The notes: generated from the letters alone by a model not told the origin. A DNA stretch of 64,000 nt from Harmothoe impar (GCA_947462335.1 OX381707.1:87541606-87605605), one strand, 5' to 3'; counted from the stretch's first letter, positions 1-11,113 are shown. Numbers and translations are program-made.

Positions 1-329
1 TCTAACCTCGCCCTTAATGCCTCCAACGAATCTGTTCCCAATAACAGATCATGTCGGAGGGTATCCACCACGTACAATGTGATTGGAGTATTCTCATATT
101 CTACCCGCGCCGTCCCCAAACATGGTATGACATGACCCGTAATAGATTTTAAAGTGAGACCAGGAGTCAGTAAGGGCTGTCGGTGCATCTGCTCACACAA
201 ACCTGTCCAAACGTCCGTCCTTATCATGGATTTGGCGGCACCAGTATCCACCAATGTTCGGAGGGTTGAGTCGTACCATGGTAATTGTACTGTCACCCTC
301 CAATCCGGTGCCGCCGACTTCAGTTTCCC
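1..329 (-). CDS. retrotransposon protease (start of pro-pol), runs off the window
   Basis: This reading frame continues the gag gene of the minus-strand LTR retrotransposon after a -1 shift and stays open to the left edge. It encodes an aspartic protease that would cleave the Gag-Pol polyprotein inside the particle. The visible motifs are the catalytic LVDTGAAKSM (around 235-265) and, about 65 residues later, DLLLGTDSL, the second conserved block of retropepsins. There is no start codon of its own; expression would depend on the shift site at 323-329. Reverse transcriptase and integrase would lie beyond the left edge, so Ty3/Gypsy versus BEL cannot be decided. The protease call is firm; completeness is unknown. 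Confidence 0.8.
320..329 (-). promoter_or_regulatory. -1 programmed ribosomal frameshift site at gag end
   Basis: On the minus strand the last gag codons read AAG GGA AAC TGA. The heptamer G GGA AAC fits the X XXY YYZ slippery rule and directly abuts the gag stop. A -1 slip places the ribosome in the open protease frame. The same heptamer type is known from retroviral gag-pro junctions. I did not fold the downstream RNA for a pseudoknot. Confidence 0.7.
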
Positions 330-1462
330 TTGTTGCTAACGTATCCAATCCCTGCCATTTCTCCAGCGTTACCCATCGCTGCTGCGTCCACTGCCGCCAC
401 TATCGTTGATTTCCTTAATGGGCAGTCTCTCACGACGTGGCCTGACTCCCCACACTGCCAACACATATTCCTTGGGGGGGCAAACGGCAGGTTGCCCACC
501 GTGCCTCTGTCACTGGCACCGGGAATTGGTCCTCCTTGGACCTGTATTGTCTGTGGTGGATGCTGTGCTGGGTACGTTGACTTGTTGGATGTCCACGTTG
601 GGTTAGCTGACCGTTGATCCCCATTTTCCTTCCGTTTCTTCTTTTTGGACCCCGAGGGTTGGGTTTGACTGCTATTTGCCACTGAGACTGCAGCCACCGG
701 GACGGCATTTTGTTTAATCTGTGCCACCTCGAGGCATAAGTGTTGCAGCATTTTGTGAACCTTGTCTGGACTTACCTCCTTTACTGCCAGCTGTTCGGAT
801 TGTGTAGAGGTTGAGGCCCGGACAGCACCAACCTCTGTGACTTCCTCAGAGAACAGATTATTACACAACTCCGATTTGTACACTGAATGTGCCACCTCCG
901 TTGCTTTCTTTATAGCTGGATCTAGTTTTGTGGCTTTTTCAGCAAACACCTCCTGCCTTACTTTTGGGTCTCTAAGACTTTGTGTAAAGCATCTCGCTAA
1001 AGTTTTCTGTACAAACGTACTCGCCAATTCTGCTGTAGGGAAAGCTTTGACACAGGCCGCCTTGAACTTCCGGCCATACTCCCAGGCCGTTTGGTCCACT
1101 CCCTGTCGCATACGATACACTTTGTCCTGGAGATAGTCAATTTCGTCTGCACTTAGAAACATGGAAACTATAGCTTCCCTTACCTCGTCCCAGTCGAGTG
1201 CATTCGCTGCAATATCCTTTGTGTGTGACAGAATAAATTCACCAAGGTCCCCTCCTGAGAGGTATATAACCATTTCCACCACCAGGGCGGTGTCAGCTGC
1301 TAAACCCTTAGCCGCATGGTCAACTCCCCGTAACCAAGCCCGTAATGCTGCTGGATCCTCCCCGTCACATGTGCCAATGGTTTTGGCGAACTTGTCTAGC
1401 ATCCGCCGTAATCCAGTCTTAATCTCCAGTGCCAACCTCTTTTCCTCTGGTGTCTCCGGCAT
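320..1462 (-). CDS. gag: retrotransposon Gag polyprotein with CCHC zinc knuckle
   Basis: An intact 380-residue frame from ATG at 1460-1462 to TGA at 320-322. It has the layout of a Gag: a helical, charged capsid-like region (about residues 1-200), a Gln/Ser/Lys-rich linker with a basic KKKKRK patch, and one zinc knuckle CWQCGESGHVVRDC at about 334-347 that would bind genomic RNA. Its start lies about 65 nt inside the upstream LTR, the expected gag position. The frame has no internal stop, so this copy may be young. The function is inferred from domain order and position; the capsid part itself is not recognised with certainty. Confidence 0.85.
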   Translation of the reverse strand: MPETPEEKRLALEIKTGLRRMLDKFAKTIGTCDGEDPAALRAWLRGVDHAAKGLAADTALVVEMVIYLSGGDLGEFILSHTKDIAANALDWDEVREAIVSMFLSADEIDYLQDKVYRMRQGVDQTAWEYGRKFKAACVKAFPTAELASTFVQKTLARCFTQSLRDPKVRQEVFAEKATKLDPAIKKATEVAHSVYKSELCNNLFSEEVTEVGAVRASTSTQSEQLAVKEVSPDKVHKMLQHLCLEVAQIKQNAVPVAAVSVANSSQTQPSGSKKKKRKENGDQRSANPTWTSNKSTYPAQHPPQTIQVQGGPIPGASDRGTVGNLPFAPPRNMCWQCGESGHVVRDCPLRKSTIVAAVDAAAMGNAGEMAGIGYVSNKGN

Positions 1463-1499
1463 CCTGAATTTATCAGTACTCCAATAAAGTTTATTTTAA

Positions 1500-1528
1500 C
1501 GTGGGTTCGACTCGACTACAATCCGATC
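1500..1528 (-). promoter_or_regulatory. possible primer-binding region of the gag element
   Basis: Between the LTR edge and gag, the plus strand reads tgggttcgactcgactac. It resembles the T-arm and 3' acceptor side of a tRNA (GGTTCGA core), so the minus-strand element RNA would be complementary to a tRNA 3' region, as in a primer-binding site. A clean TGG start directly at the LTR edge is not seen, so this is tentative. Confidence 0.35.
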
Positions 1529-1911
1529 TGTTTACAGCAGAATGTGATGTTTCCGTGCTGCAATTACAGAGTTCAGTAGTACTAGTTTTTATATAGTGAT
1601 CGAGTGTCCCCACCGCTGTCACCAGTGTAAATCCGGATGCCAGCAAGCTCCCAGAGCTCAATTGATGTATAATGGAGGTTGACGTATATGACTGCAGATG
1701 GTGAATGCATAAGATGAATAGTCCTCTTCTCTGTGTAGATCTCTTAATAACCCCTGTACTGGGTATGTAAGTAGTAATGTATGATCCACAAGACTGTTCA
1801 ACACAAGTTACAAGTACAATTCTGTTTATTTCAAACTCTACTCCTGGTATATATACTCCTGGTGTCCCCCCTGCATAATCATTAGGTCGCGAACCCTGAC
1901 CCCAATACACA
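1529..1911 (-). repeat. 5' LTR of the minus-strand retrotransposon
   Basis: This 383-bp stretch begins TGT and ends ACA on both strands and directly precedes gag. On the minus strand a TATATATA box (1848-1855) lies about 60 nt from the proposed 5' edge, with an AATAAA (1825-1830) downstream. The partner LTR is outside the window, so the edges are inferred from TG..CA, the TATA position and gag placement. Confidence 0.6.
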
Positions 1912-1914
1912 ATG

Positions 1915-2170
1915 GGTTTACAGCTGACCCCAGAGGTCAGGACCCAAACCTCTCATATACAAAGGGTACCGATGACCCCTAGGGGTCATGACCCCGACTT
2001 GACCTCTCATGACCCCGACTTGACCTCTAGGGTCATGACCCCGATCTGACCTCCCGGGTCATCCAGTAGCATGTAGTTGACCCCTGCTGACCCCACTCTG
2101 TCCACCTTTCATACCAGGTGAACCCAGGTCATCCAGGGTCAACCTAAGGTCACGACCCTGTCTGCACTTT
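1915..2170. repeat. TGACC[C/T]-rich patch (nuclear-receptor half-site-like)
   Basis: A 250-bp stretch in which TGACCC, TGACCT and their complements recur many times, with short exact repeats such as catgaccccgacttgacct twice in a row (about 1987-2031). It directly abuts the LTR. It could be a degenerate minisatellite or a cluster of AGGTCA-type binding half-sites. No ORF. Confidence 0.55.
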
Positions 2171-2405
2171 ACACAGAGTCTCTCTAGTACCTTAACATAT
2201 TATATATACCAACTCAAAATGCATAATTCAATCTCAACTATACAAGTGTTACTCATCCTCCTACTCTGAACCAACCATCTATATAATTGATAATAATTCA
2301 TAATCATGGTAATTCGTAAACAACCTTACTCGCAATTATGATAACTCTTAATAGTGAAACGTAAATATGATGTCAAATTAATTCGTAATTAGGCACAGAT
2401 TTACA

Positions 2406-2631
2406 ACCCTAACCCTAACCCTAACCCTAACCCTAACCCTAACCCTAACCCTAACCCTAACCCTTACCCTAACCCTAACCCTAACCCTAACCCTATCCCT
2501 AACCCTAAACCCTAACCCTAACACTAACCCTAACCCTAACCCTAACCCTAACCCTAACCCTAACCCTAACCCTAACCCTAACCCTCACCCTCACCCTAAC
2601 CCTAACCCTAACCCTAACCCTAACCCTAACC

Positions 2632-2664
<33 letters not shown>

Positions 2665-2933
2665 CACCCTAACCCTAACCCTAACCCTAACCCTAACCCT
2701 AACCCTAACCCTAACCCTAACCCTAACCCTCACCCTAACCCTCACCCTCACCCTAACCCTAACCCTAACCCTAACCCTAACCCTAACCCTAACCCTAACC
2801 CTAACCCTCATCCTAACCCTCACCCTAACCCCGCAACCTAACCCCGCAACCTAACCCCCTAACCCTAACCCCCTAACCCTAACCCTAACCCCGCAACCTA
2901 ACCCTAACCCTAACCCTAACCCTGGCCTGTGGT
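2406..2933. repeat. interstitial telomeric repeat (CCCTAA)n
   Basis: About 525 bp of nearly perfect CCCTAA hexamers with scattered variants (CCCTCA, CCCTTA, CCCCGCAACCTAA). The C-rich strand is the plus strand, the orientation of a left chromosome end. Sequence on both sides is ordinary, so this is internal (or subtelomeric), unless the assembly is chimeric. Variants concentrate near the right edge. Confidence 0.95.
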
Positions 2934-3059
2934 CTGGCCAGGTTTACCCTCGGTTTGGTTACCGCCCGCAGAGCTGAAAGGGTCATTCGGGCGTAACCTG
3001 TTTCGGATTTGGACAGTGTGTTACCGAATTGTCGCGGCGCCCTCCCGACCTGAAGACGG

Positions 3060-4990
3060 TATCGCCCAACTCTCTGGTGTTTACGCTCCGATGAACAAGG
3101 TAGTAAGAAATTACCTCATTAGATGCACCTCCCCTGGCCGTAAAATCTCACAGGAAACAAAAAGCCAAAAATTTGTAAGAAGGCCAAAGGGTCCCAAATA
3201 AAAGATGCACTGCATGAAAGTAGGGGTGACAGTAATACCTTCTGGCTCATACTCAATAAGTTCCTTAAGCCAAAAGACAAATCCACCTCAGCATCATTCA
3301 TAGATGAGACAGGTGCAAGGCATATCGGCAAAGGGGCGGCTGAATACTGCAATGCCTATTTTGCTAACATAGGGAACAAGCTATTCAGTGAAAATGAGGT
3401 CACCTATGACAGGCCAGCTGATGAGCAGCTAGACTTGGCTAAGCTGCTAGATTATATTAGTGAGGCCTCCCGGCTTGCCAGGATTGATGAATGGCCCAAA
3501 GGTAAACCCACATTCTCATATGAGCAGATCATTGAAATTGTAAAAAAAACATCAACCCGGATAAATCATCCGCACTAAACTTCATATCAGCCAGAGTATG
3601 CAAAGATGCCTTTAGTGTTTTGATACCTCAGCTAAGATGCCTATTTAACAGTAGTAGAGACAGAGGGGTCTTCGCCACAGAATGGTCACAGGCCCTGGTA
3701 ATACCCATACCAAAATCAGGTCAGCCATCGCAGGTCAGTAACTGGAGACCAGTAAGTCTTCTACCACTACCAGGTAAACTATTAGAAAATCTGGTTCATA
3801 CCTACATTACCAAAATACTGAAAGAAAACAATCTACTCTCAGACAAGCAATATGGGTTCCATAAAGGGACTGGCACTGCTGACAACAACTGACCTATATA
3901 CCACCAGGGACAGAGGTAATGCCATGGGGGTATGTTATGTGGACTTCAGCAAGGGCTTTAACTCTATGCATCAGGCCTTGCTGGTTAACAAAATAAATAA
4001 TTATGGGCTGGGTAGCAGGTTTGCTAAATGGCTAGGGGCCTATTTGAACGGCAGGAGTCAATCCACACTGCTAAACAGCTGTAGGTGTGATGCTAAAACG
4101 GTCAAATTTGGGGTGCCCCAGGGGTCCATCATGGGGCCCCTGTTATTCATAATATGCATAAACGACATCATTGAAAACTGCAGGATACAGCTCTATGCCG
4201 ATGACATAGCCCTAGTGGCCAGTGGCCAGTGGTAAAACCCTTGAGGAAACCCACAGGCGACTCCAGAATGACATACACAATATTGGTGCAAAATTAATCA
4301 CCTTACAATAAATGCAAAAAAGACAAAAGTGGTCCGGCATGGTGGCAAGGCCCAATTAAATAAGTTAAATACATGTGAAATAGTGGTCAAGGGAACTGTC
4401 CTCAAGAGCCTGAGCAGCTACCAATATCTGGGTGTTGAAACTAACAGTAAGCTAACCATGTCAAAACAGGTCAACAATACCATTGAGACTGTCAGCTACA
4501 GGCTCATAAACCTCAGTACAATAAGGTATCTGGTTGACAAATACACTGCATTGCAAATATACAAACAGACGGTGGTCACCTACTTTGACTACTGTAGTTT
4601 TGTGACTGAGGGCACCTAGGTGGCACTGGCGGCAAGGCTGCAGAGGATCCAGAATAGGGATCTCAAAGTCTGCAAAGGCAACTATGACAGAATAGCTACT
4701 GATCAACTACACCAGAAGAGTGGTGTCGAACTGCTAGCTGAAAGGCGCAAAGAGCAGCTCCTGTTAATTATGTATATAAAGTCAAAAAAAGTTGAATCTG
4801 CGGCCCATGGCCAACCCTGGAACTAGGGCAAATCACAAGGTCAAGTTTGAATTGCGTAGGCCAAGGTTGGAGAAATTAAAAAAGAGTCCATTATACAGAG
4901 GATTCAAACTCTGGAGTCAGCTGAATGTCAGGGTACAGATGGCTGATAACATAGACATATTTAAAAGCAAATGAATCTGATGAAAATTAA
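3060..4990 (+). pseudogene. broken CR1/L2-like non-LTR retrotransposon (reverse transcriptase region)
   Basis: Remains of LINE ORF2, spread over several frames. In order: a linker region (3060-3570) with a conserved FWLILNKF-like block; RT fingers at 3620-3892 with IPIPKSG, NWRPVSLLP and SDKQYGFHKGTGTADN; RT palm at 3852-4235 with DFSKGFNSMHQ, GVPQGSIMGPLLF and the catalytic LYADDIALV; thumb and C-terminal pieces at 4329-4974. The frame breaks near 3570, 3890, 4235 and 4617. The endonuclease domain is missing at the 5' end, which stops a little after the telomeric array. It once copied its own RNA into DNA; this copy is dead. Confidence 0.9.
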
Positions 4991-4992
4991 AT

Positions 4993-5240
4993 GAGATGAG
5001 AATGCCCTTAAATAAATAACAGCAATCTTCCTCTCAATAATAATATATAAGAATATTATTGTATTCATTAATCAGAGATAAGCAATTTCATCAACTTTAT
5101 TTTTACCCTTCTTTATGCAGTTTTGAGCACGTTTTTACTCAGATTTAATCACCTTTTGAACCCTTGGAAAGAAGGCCAATGAGCATGGGGGGGGGGGGCT
5201 GGTTCTGGCCTCTGTGCTTAAAGTAGGTTGAAGCTGTTGA
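4993..5240 (+). repeat. dispersed repeat, copy 1 (shared with 12275-12660)
   Basis: Starting at gatgagaatgcccttaaat, this stretch aligns by eye with 12275-12660: acagcaatcttcctctcaat, attattgtattcattaatca and gcaatttcatcaact all recur in the same order. It directly follows the LINE tail, so it is either the LINE 3' end or a separate short element. No coding capacity. Confidence 0.65.
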
Positions 5241-6160
5241 CAAACTCCTGTTCCTACTTTAATCTGCTTTCCATAGGATAAAAGTATGATTTAAACTGGC
5301 AGGAAGGTAACTTGATTGCAGTTTTAAGCAACAGCAAAAGAGGTTTAACTTTTATTCATTTTATGCAGTGTGCATCACCAGCCAGGTGTGATAACAACAA
5401 TAGCTATAATTAGCCACTGGTCACCTATTGGATGTAGGTCAGTACCAAGGCAGCTAAATCCTTCCCTAATACACATTCTTTCCTCCTCTTACAGATCATT
5501 TAAAAAGTCTAAACAAGTTTTGCTTTTACTTTAATTTATTTACAGACAAGCTGTTGTACTTGATATGTTGAAATGGATGAATGAATGGTTGGTATTGATT
5601 CCCCCTCCCATACAATGAAAATATTATCTACCTACATTAAAGTTAAAAGGAAGTTGAGGTGGATTTGGTTATGTCAATGATAAAAGGTAGAGCTTTATGT
5701 GCATGAAAGACATTCCAAGTTCATTAAAATGCTTAAATCTCATTAATGGAAAGCTAGCATATGGAACTTGACATTATATGACCAAATGTCACAGATCGCC
5801 CTGATTTGAACTATTTTCCTTCCCCAATCAATAAAATGTTCCAAATGTCATATAAAGTTATCTTTTTGGTCTAGTTTGATCGGGCTTGGATAGATCTACG
5901 AGGGGAACCATGGTTTCACCTATGTCAGACCCTTATTTAGGGGGTCAGGTGGGCAAAAACACCCAAAAATGGGCCTTTTTTGACAATAATAATAATAATT
6001 TGACATTATACTATAAGTACCTCTCTATAAATAGAGCTATCTGCCCTTATCTTTTTTTTGCCAGTTCCCCTATATGGTAGGGAACATTTTAAGACCATTT
6101 AGGCCTATGTGATATGTTTGATAAATATTATGTATGGTCAAAAGTGCTGGGGTAGTTTTT
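5241..6160. other. non-coding spacer
   Basis: AT-rich sequence with a short G-run (5188-5198) just before it. The only longer frame (5886-6080) has no recognisable domain. I see no gene here. Confidence 0.5.
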
Positions 6161-6730
6161 CATAGACACGACTGAGCCCAAACAAAACATGGCCCTACCT
6201 AAATATAAATGTAGTATGAACATAATAAAGCTATTGCAGAAAAAGCTTAAATCATGTACCTATACAATAAAAAAGAAATTGTAAGTCTACCTCTTATAGC
6301 ATATCCTGTAGAACCCATTGACTTTTGACCATGTTCCAGGGGTAGTTTGACCATAGACACGACTGAGCCCAAGTAGACACGACTGAGCCCTTTGATGAAA
6401 AGATACTAAGGGATCACATTATGTACATCCAAAGTTATTTCTATTATAACTTAGAATGTATTATTCATATTTAAAAAGAAATTTCCTGGTAATTTTGGCT
6501 TATAGCTCAGAATACTTTGTTATACACCAGTTATCACCATAGACACGACTGAGCCCTCCTTATAAACCTTTCAATCAATATAACATGCTCCAAACCATAT
6601 ACAGTCAACTCCTACCTTATTGTAGCCATTCTAGTACAAAAAACGTATAAAATGCACCATTTTTCATTGGGAATTATCCCAGATGCATATAAAATTCCTA
6701 CACTTTATTAAGAGGGCTCAGTCGTGTCTA
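6161..6730. repeat. five copies of TAGACACGACTGAGCCC, last one inverted
   Basis: The 17-mer tagacacgactgagccc, or at least 16 bases of it, occurs at about 6163-6179, 6354-6370, 6374-6390 and 6540-6555, and as its complement gggctcagtcgtgtcta at 6714-6730. The spacers differ, so this is not a simple tandem repeat. It may be part of an unrecognised transposon with the inverted copy marking one end. Confidence 0.75.
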
Positions 6731-6934
6731 CATGCACCTACATATGACCCTGTACTGTAGATTTAATAATGGTATTTAACCTTCCCCAATATATGGTCTC
6801 TCATACCCACAATATATGGTCTCTCATACCCACATTTTAACCCTCCTCAAACATTTACTTTTGAGACCCCTGGCAGCTCAAATCCAGACGTATCATGACA
6901 TTTGGTCATATATAGGGCAATCACATTCAAACAT

Positions 6935-8425
6935 TTATTCACGCAGAGGGCATATCATGTTTACCAGCACAGAGACAGCAGCACCAACTACATTGACTTT
7001 CTGATGTTTGATATGTTGTCCAAGAAAGCATAAGAAATGTGATCCGTCACCTTTATGTTGTGATGTCATAGTTATGGTTATTTTATAAGCATAGTCAATT
7101 TCCACTCCAAGGCCTTTCATGTTAAAGTCTACCCAGTCATTTAAAGCCTCAACAGCCTGATTAGTCATCATGGCCCCATGGAAATCATTCTCAGCTACTG
7201 GCATTGTTTCAACCCAGATGATTTGAGGTGGGTTGTTCAGTTTTTTAAACTTTTCAAACATTTTGAATACCTCACTCATTCCTGCAATGTATGCTATCAT
7301 ATCTTGTTTTCGTAGATCATGGTGAGCAACGTTGGCAACCAGCACATCCACACAATTGCTGGTTAAGCATTGTTTGTAGACCTTCAGGAGGTTGATAAAG
7401 AGGTTGACAGCTTGTGCTGTCTGGTAGTGCACCACTCGCTGCAGTTTGTAAACATGTTTCAGGCACATCCGAGTTACTGTGTGAGAGTCACCAAACATAA
7501 TAACTGACTTGCTGCTGAGGCATCTCCTCTGTCTATGATCAAAGTGATAGGGATAATAACAATTCTTTGTTGCCCAATGATACCGGCCCCCCACCTTTAA
7601 CCAAAACCCTGAAACATGATCTTTGCTTGACAAACACATTGGCCTTGCCATTATTATTGTGTCAGGTTTCAGCTTCAGTTGGAATCTATGTAGTGTCCAA
7701 AGTGGTGTGCTTTGACATCTGAACACTGACGTAGCTGTGCTGATATACGTTGCTGTTATAGTGACAGTTGGGTTGTCTTCAAGAACCAGGCAGCTAAAAA
7801 GGTAGGTCCCATTTGTGAAGAAGTCGACATTCTTACATGGACTGACAGAAGAATTGGTTTTAATTGAACCTATGATGTAATTTGGCTTTCTCTCCATCCT
7901 TGCTCTTTGTATAGGTGTTTCAAGAACATAGACAAGTACATGGTTATTTGTTTGATATGTTTGGTAAGAGTATGAGTAATGTAGGTATGGGTTATAACTA
8001 CAGTTCCGTCCATCAATATCAACTCCAAAAGGAAGTTTTAAACTTGGATGCTGGTAGTCTCTAGTGAATGCTTTATCAGTCATGTATCGAATGACCTTCT
8101 CTCCATCCTTAATTAAATGTTCCATGCTCCCATTATTTCTAACTGTGTTTAAATATGAAGCCTTGTCCAGTTGTATGTGTGACTTGAATTTGTAGAGGTT
8201 AGTCATGTCAAAGACATTGGGTGACATAGTCTGGTTGAACTTGTCAGTTAACACTTGACGTAGCCAGCACAAGTGAACATGCTGATGGCATTGTTCAGCC
8301 TCTACCGCATAGCCCGGACCTCTGTGTTGTGACCCCAGATTCAGCATGGGGAGATATCTCAGGATGTAGAGGAGAGTAGCACCCGCTACCATCAACACAA
8401 GGGGTAGCACATGTGATGGAGCCAT
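6935..8425 (-). CDS. NXPE-like type II membrane protein, SGNH/PC-esterase fold
   Basis: An uninterrupted 496-residue frame from ATG 8423-8425. Residues 6-24 (LPLVLMVAGATLLYILRYL) form a signal anchor, placing the rest in the Golgi lumen or outside the cell. Several N-glycosylation sequons follow. The C-terminal half carries GDSHTVTR at about 311-318, the nucleophile block of SGNH-type glycan O-acetyl esterases/transferases, and KGDGSHF at about 458-463, the matching Asp-x-x-His block. This order and the length of about 500 fit the neurexophilin/PC-esterase (NXPE) group, whose members are known or suspected to modify glycans. Substrate is unknown. A 5' non-coding exon may exist. Single-exon structure could mean a retrocopy, but the frame is intact. 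Confidence 0.8.
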   Translation of the reverse strand: MAPSHVLPLVLMVAGATLLYILRYLPMLNLGSQHRGPGYAVEAEQCHQHVHLCWLRQVLTDKFNQTMSPNVFDMTNLYKFKSHIQLDKASYLNTVRNNGSMEHLIKDGEKVIRYMTDKAFTRDYQHPSLKLPFGVDIDGRNCSYNPYLHYSYSYQTYQTNNHVLVYVLETPIQRARMERKPNYIIGSIKTNSSVSPCKNVDFFTNGTYLFSCLVLEDNPTVTITATYISTATSVFRCQSTPLWTLHRFQLKLKPDTIIMARPMCLSSKDHVSGFWLKVGGRYHWATKNCYYPYHFDHRQRRCLSSKSVIMFGDSHTVTRMCLKHVYKLQRVVHYQTAQAVNLFINLLKVYKQCLTSNCVDVLVANVAHHDLRKQDMIAYIAGMSEVFKMFEKFKKLNNPPQIIWVETMPVAENDFHGAMMTNQAVEALNDWVDFNMKGLGVEIDYAYKITITMTSQHKGDGSHFLCFLGQHIKHQKVNVVGAAVSVLVNMICPLRE

Positions 8426-9095
8426 GCCTGTTAGAACCCTCTCCTTGCAAACGGAAATATCGCCCTTTCCTCACTGTGAACCACAATTGCAACAGAATGG
8501 GTCAAATTCAATATAATTTGTCTCATAAAGTTTGCAAACCAATGCTTAAATGCCAATTTATTTATTTTTGAAAAAAAAGTATTTAAAAAGAGGAACGGTT
8601 ACAGTAACACTTAGCTGCTGTATTCACATGAAGGACAAATATGTGTCTATTCAGGGGGGGAAAATCAAACTGCTTTAAGTTATTTCACCTAGGCAAAAGG
8701 GCCACAAAATTTGGGTGGTTCTAACAGTTGAGCCAATTTTGTTCTTTTGAAAAAATCATTACAACAATAATGAAGTACTTAGGCTTACACTACCCCTGGC
8801 GCCAAAAAGCAACGATATAGTAGGCACTGCATTTACATGAAACACAATGGTTCGCCTGTTCAGGAAAAATGTTTTGATTGCAAGGTGGGTTGAAAAATAA
8901 TTGCACATAGATAGAATGGCCACCAAAGTTGAGTCATTTCAATAAGTGACCCAAGTTAAAGCATCCCCTAGCACTCCCTGATTGTCTCTGTCAGGGGTGA
9001 TTTGTCTCAGTCCAGTTTAACTGTATATATATGTAGTTCTAACACTTATCATTATGTTTCTATCAAAAATGTAAATTTGGTAACTTTTCAGAAGA
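8426..9095. other. non-coding spacer upstream of the NXPE-like gene
   Basis: Two weakly similar halves (around 8600-8740 and 8815-8950, both with a t-t-cacatga and tctattcagg/gcctgttcagg pattern) suggest an old local duplication. No TATA box is obvious near 8450-8500. No gene seen. Confidence 0.4.
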
Positions 9096-10490
9096 TTGAC
9101 TTTTTCTATTTACACCTCTTTTCCTGTTGACTATAGATTCCTTGTGCTCCTACGAGGATATCCACAATTATACGCATCTTGTACTCTGTATATACTGGGT
9201 TGTTTAGTAGAGAGAGGGGGGTTTGGGTTTACTACAGGTTCTATCATGGTCCGCTGTGCACTTCCCACTGAAAACAGTGGACCAACATCTATGGTATTGG
9301 TGAAAGGACCAACACATGATGTTGAAGTTGTTGTGGGAGATTCGGTTTTATACCAACAAAAACCAAGGCTTTTATCAAATATACTCACTTTGCCCTTCCG
9401 TATCAGGTGTCGGATATCAATTATATCGATGAGACAAAAATGTTACAAAGATACAAATTTGACAAGTTGAGCATAGAAGATTTACAACTTGTCCCCATAC
9501 CACTGGAGGCAATTGAGGAAATGGAGGAAAGCCCGTGCTTTAAACAACTCCTAGTAAAGTCCCCTCTACTAGTACTAACCTTACTTCCCCGGCCAATTTA
9601 ACCACCACTAAATCCAGAAAGATGCCTTCTCCACAGGAGATAGTTGAGAGATGAAAGATGAGGCAAGATGTGCCACAACTGACATGCAGACACGATGGGT
9701 CGTTGGCTGTTTCCGTGGTAAGTTGAAAGTAGATCTGAACTGAAGCCTGAGAATCTACTGTTTTATCAACTGTGAACCTATACTGCTTAACAACAATTTC
9801 TGCATAATTATTCTGAAATCAAAAGCAAAACGTAGATGTACCATTTCTCCATCTGTGCATTTTCAGTTGTGTTGAGTTGTCATAAAAATCTCAACCCCGG
9901 CATTCCCCTTCAAACTCCTTTTACATGCACAGCACATGGTTGAGGTGATAAAACTGTCCATTATATCCATTCCTAGTTCAGGTTGATAATGCTGTCCTTT
10001 GGATAATCTATCAGAAATCCGAATTTGTTGATGCAAGAAACTGAAATTTATCCCTGTTGCTGGTTCCCTGTTGTCGATGACACTTGTACATTGTGAGGTT
10101 GGTAAGGGGTTTTGGTAGATGGGCCTAGACAATGATCTTGAACTTCAAAGTGCCCCATTTGAAAGCTACTGACTATAATTCAACACCAATGTAACACAGT
10201 GACCCTGGTAGCTAGTGGAGAAATCAGTGGTAATACGAGGTAAATAGATTTCTTATTGAGAAATTAATATTTTTTATAGCCTTGATTTCCCCATAGACTA
10301 CTGATGATGAACTTCAAAGTGGCTCTTTCAGAAACTGGTTAACAGAATATAAAACTAAATTAATACAGTAACATCGGGGGTGGGGCTGGTTATCTTTTAC
10401 CCCCGAGACCTTCCAGTACTCACTATGATATTCCAAGGTACATGTATAAGATAGTTCATTTATCATATAGTATCAAGCACATGGCTTTTG
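9096..10490. other. region with two short unassigned frames, otherwise empty
   Basis: A frame at 9096-9470 and an overlapping one at 9407-9601 (+) could be exons or a transposon remnant: the first contains VLVKGPTHDVEVVVGDSVLY, the second an acidic helix-like IEDLQLVPIPLEAIEEMEES. Neither resembles a family I know and I see no clear splice pair. From 9600 to 10490 nothing stands out. Confidence 0.25.
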
Positions 10491-10494
10491 TTTC

Positions 10495-10626
10495 CCCCAC
10501 AGTTCTATTAGTAGATGCATTCCCCACAGTTCTATTAGTAGATGCAATCCCCACAGTTCTATTAGTAGATGCAATCCCCACAGTTCTATTAGTAGATGCA
10601 ATCCCCACAGTTGTATTAGTAGGTGC
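10495..10626. repeat. 27-bp tandem repeat, about 5 copies
   Basis: The unit ccccacagttctattagtag + atgcaat repeats almost perfectly five times. The last copy has drifted (gttgtattagtaggtgcaat). The overlapping frame (PTVLLVDAI repeats) is a by-product of a unit divisible by three. Confidence 0.9.
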
Positions 10627-11113
10627 AATACAGAACCTGAATCTGCCCTATAATATCAACACTATGCTCAGGGTTGATTATCACCTGAAAGATTGGCATA
10701 AGGCACCAATACATACCTATATAGGGAAGGTCACATATAGTTGATTGTTTCTATTTATATTGTCTATGTAAGAGCCCCATGGTTATATGTGTATATTGCT
10801 TAGTATGGGTGACCATGCCCTCTTGTGTAGGACGATTGGGTGCAGGGGTCATGGTAGTTCATATTTCCCCCACCTGGGGCAGGCAAGGACCCACTGTCAA
10901 CAAGCTGTTGTATATTGGTATCACCAGGAAAATCATAAGAGTATTCTTAGATTACTATAATTATCTTCTTGGGAAACATAATGGCAGCAATATCTATCTT
11001 TTTTTATATCTTAGCATTGTTCATGCCCCCTTTAAAACAAAAAAAATCATTGAAGGGTAAACCATATATTTGTGCACATGTCATATATGCAAACTATATA
11101 TATACTATAAACC
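10627..11113. other. non-coding spacer
   Basis: No convincing gene. Short frames here show no domain. Confidence 0.4.

Noticed and set aside
762..1487. Plus-strand frames over gag
   Set aside because: Antisense to an intact Gag with a zinc knuckle.
9096..9601. Host gene
   Set aside because: Two overlapping frames without a recognised domain or splice pair; described as unassigned.
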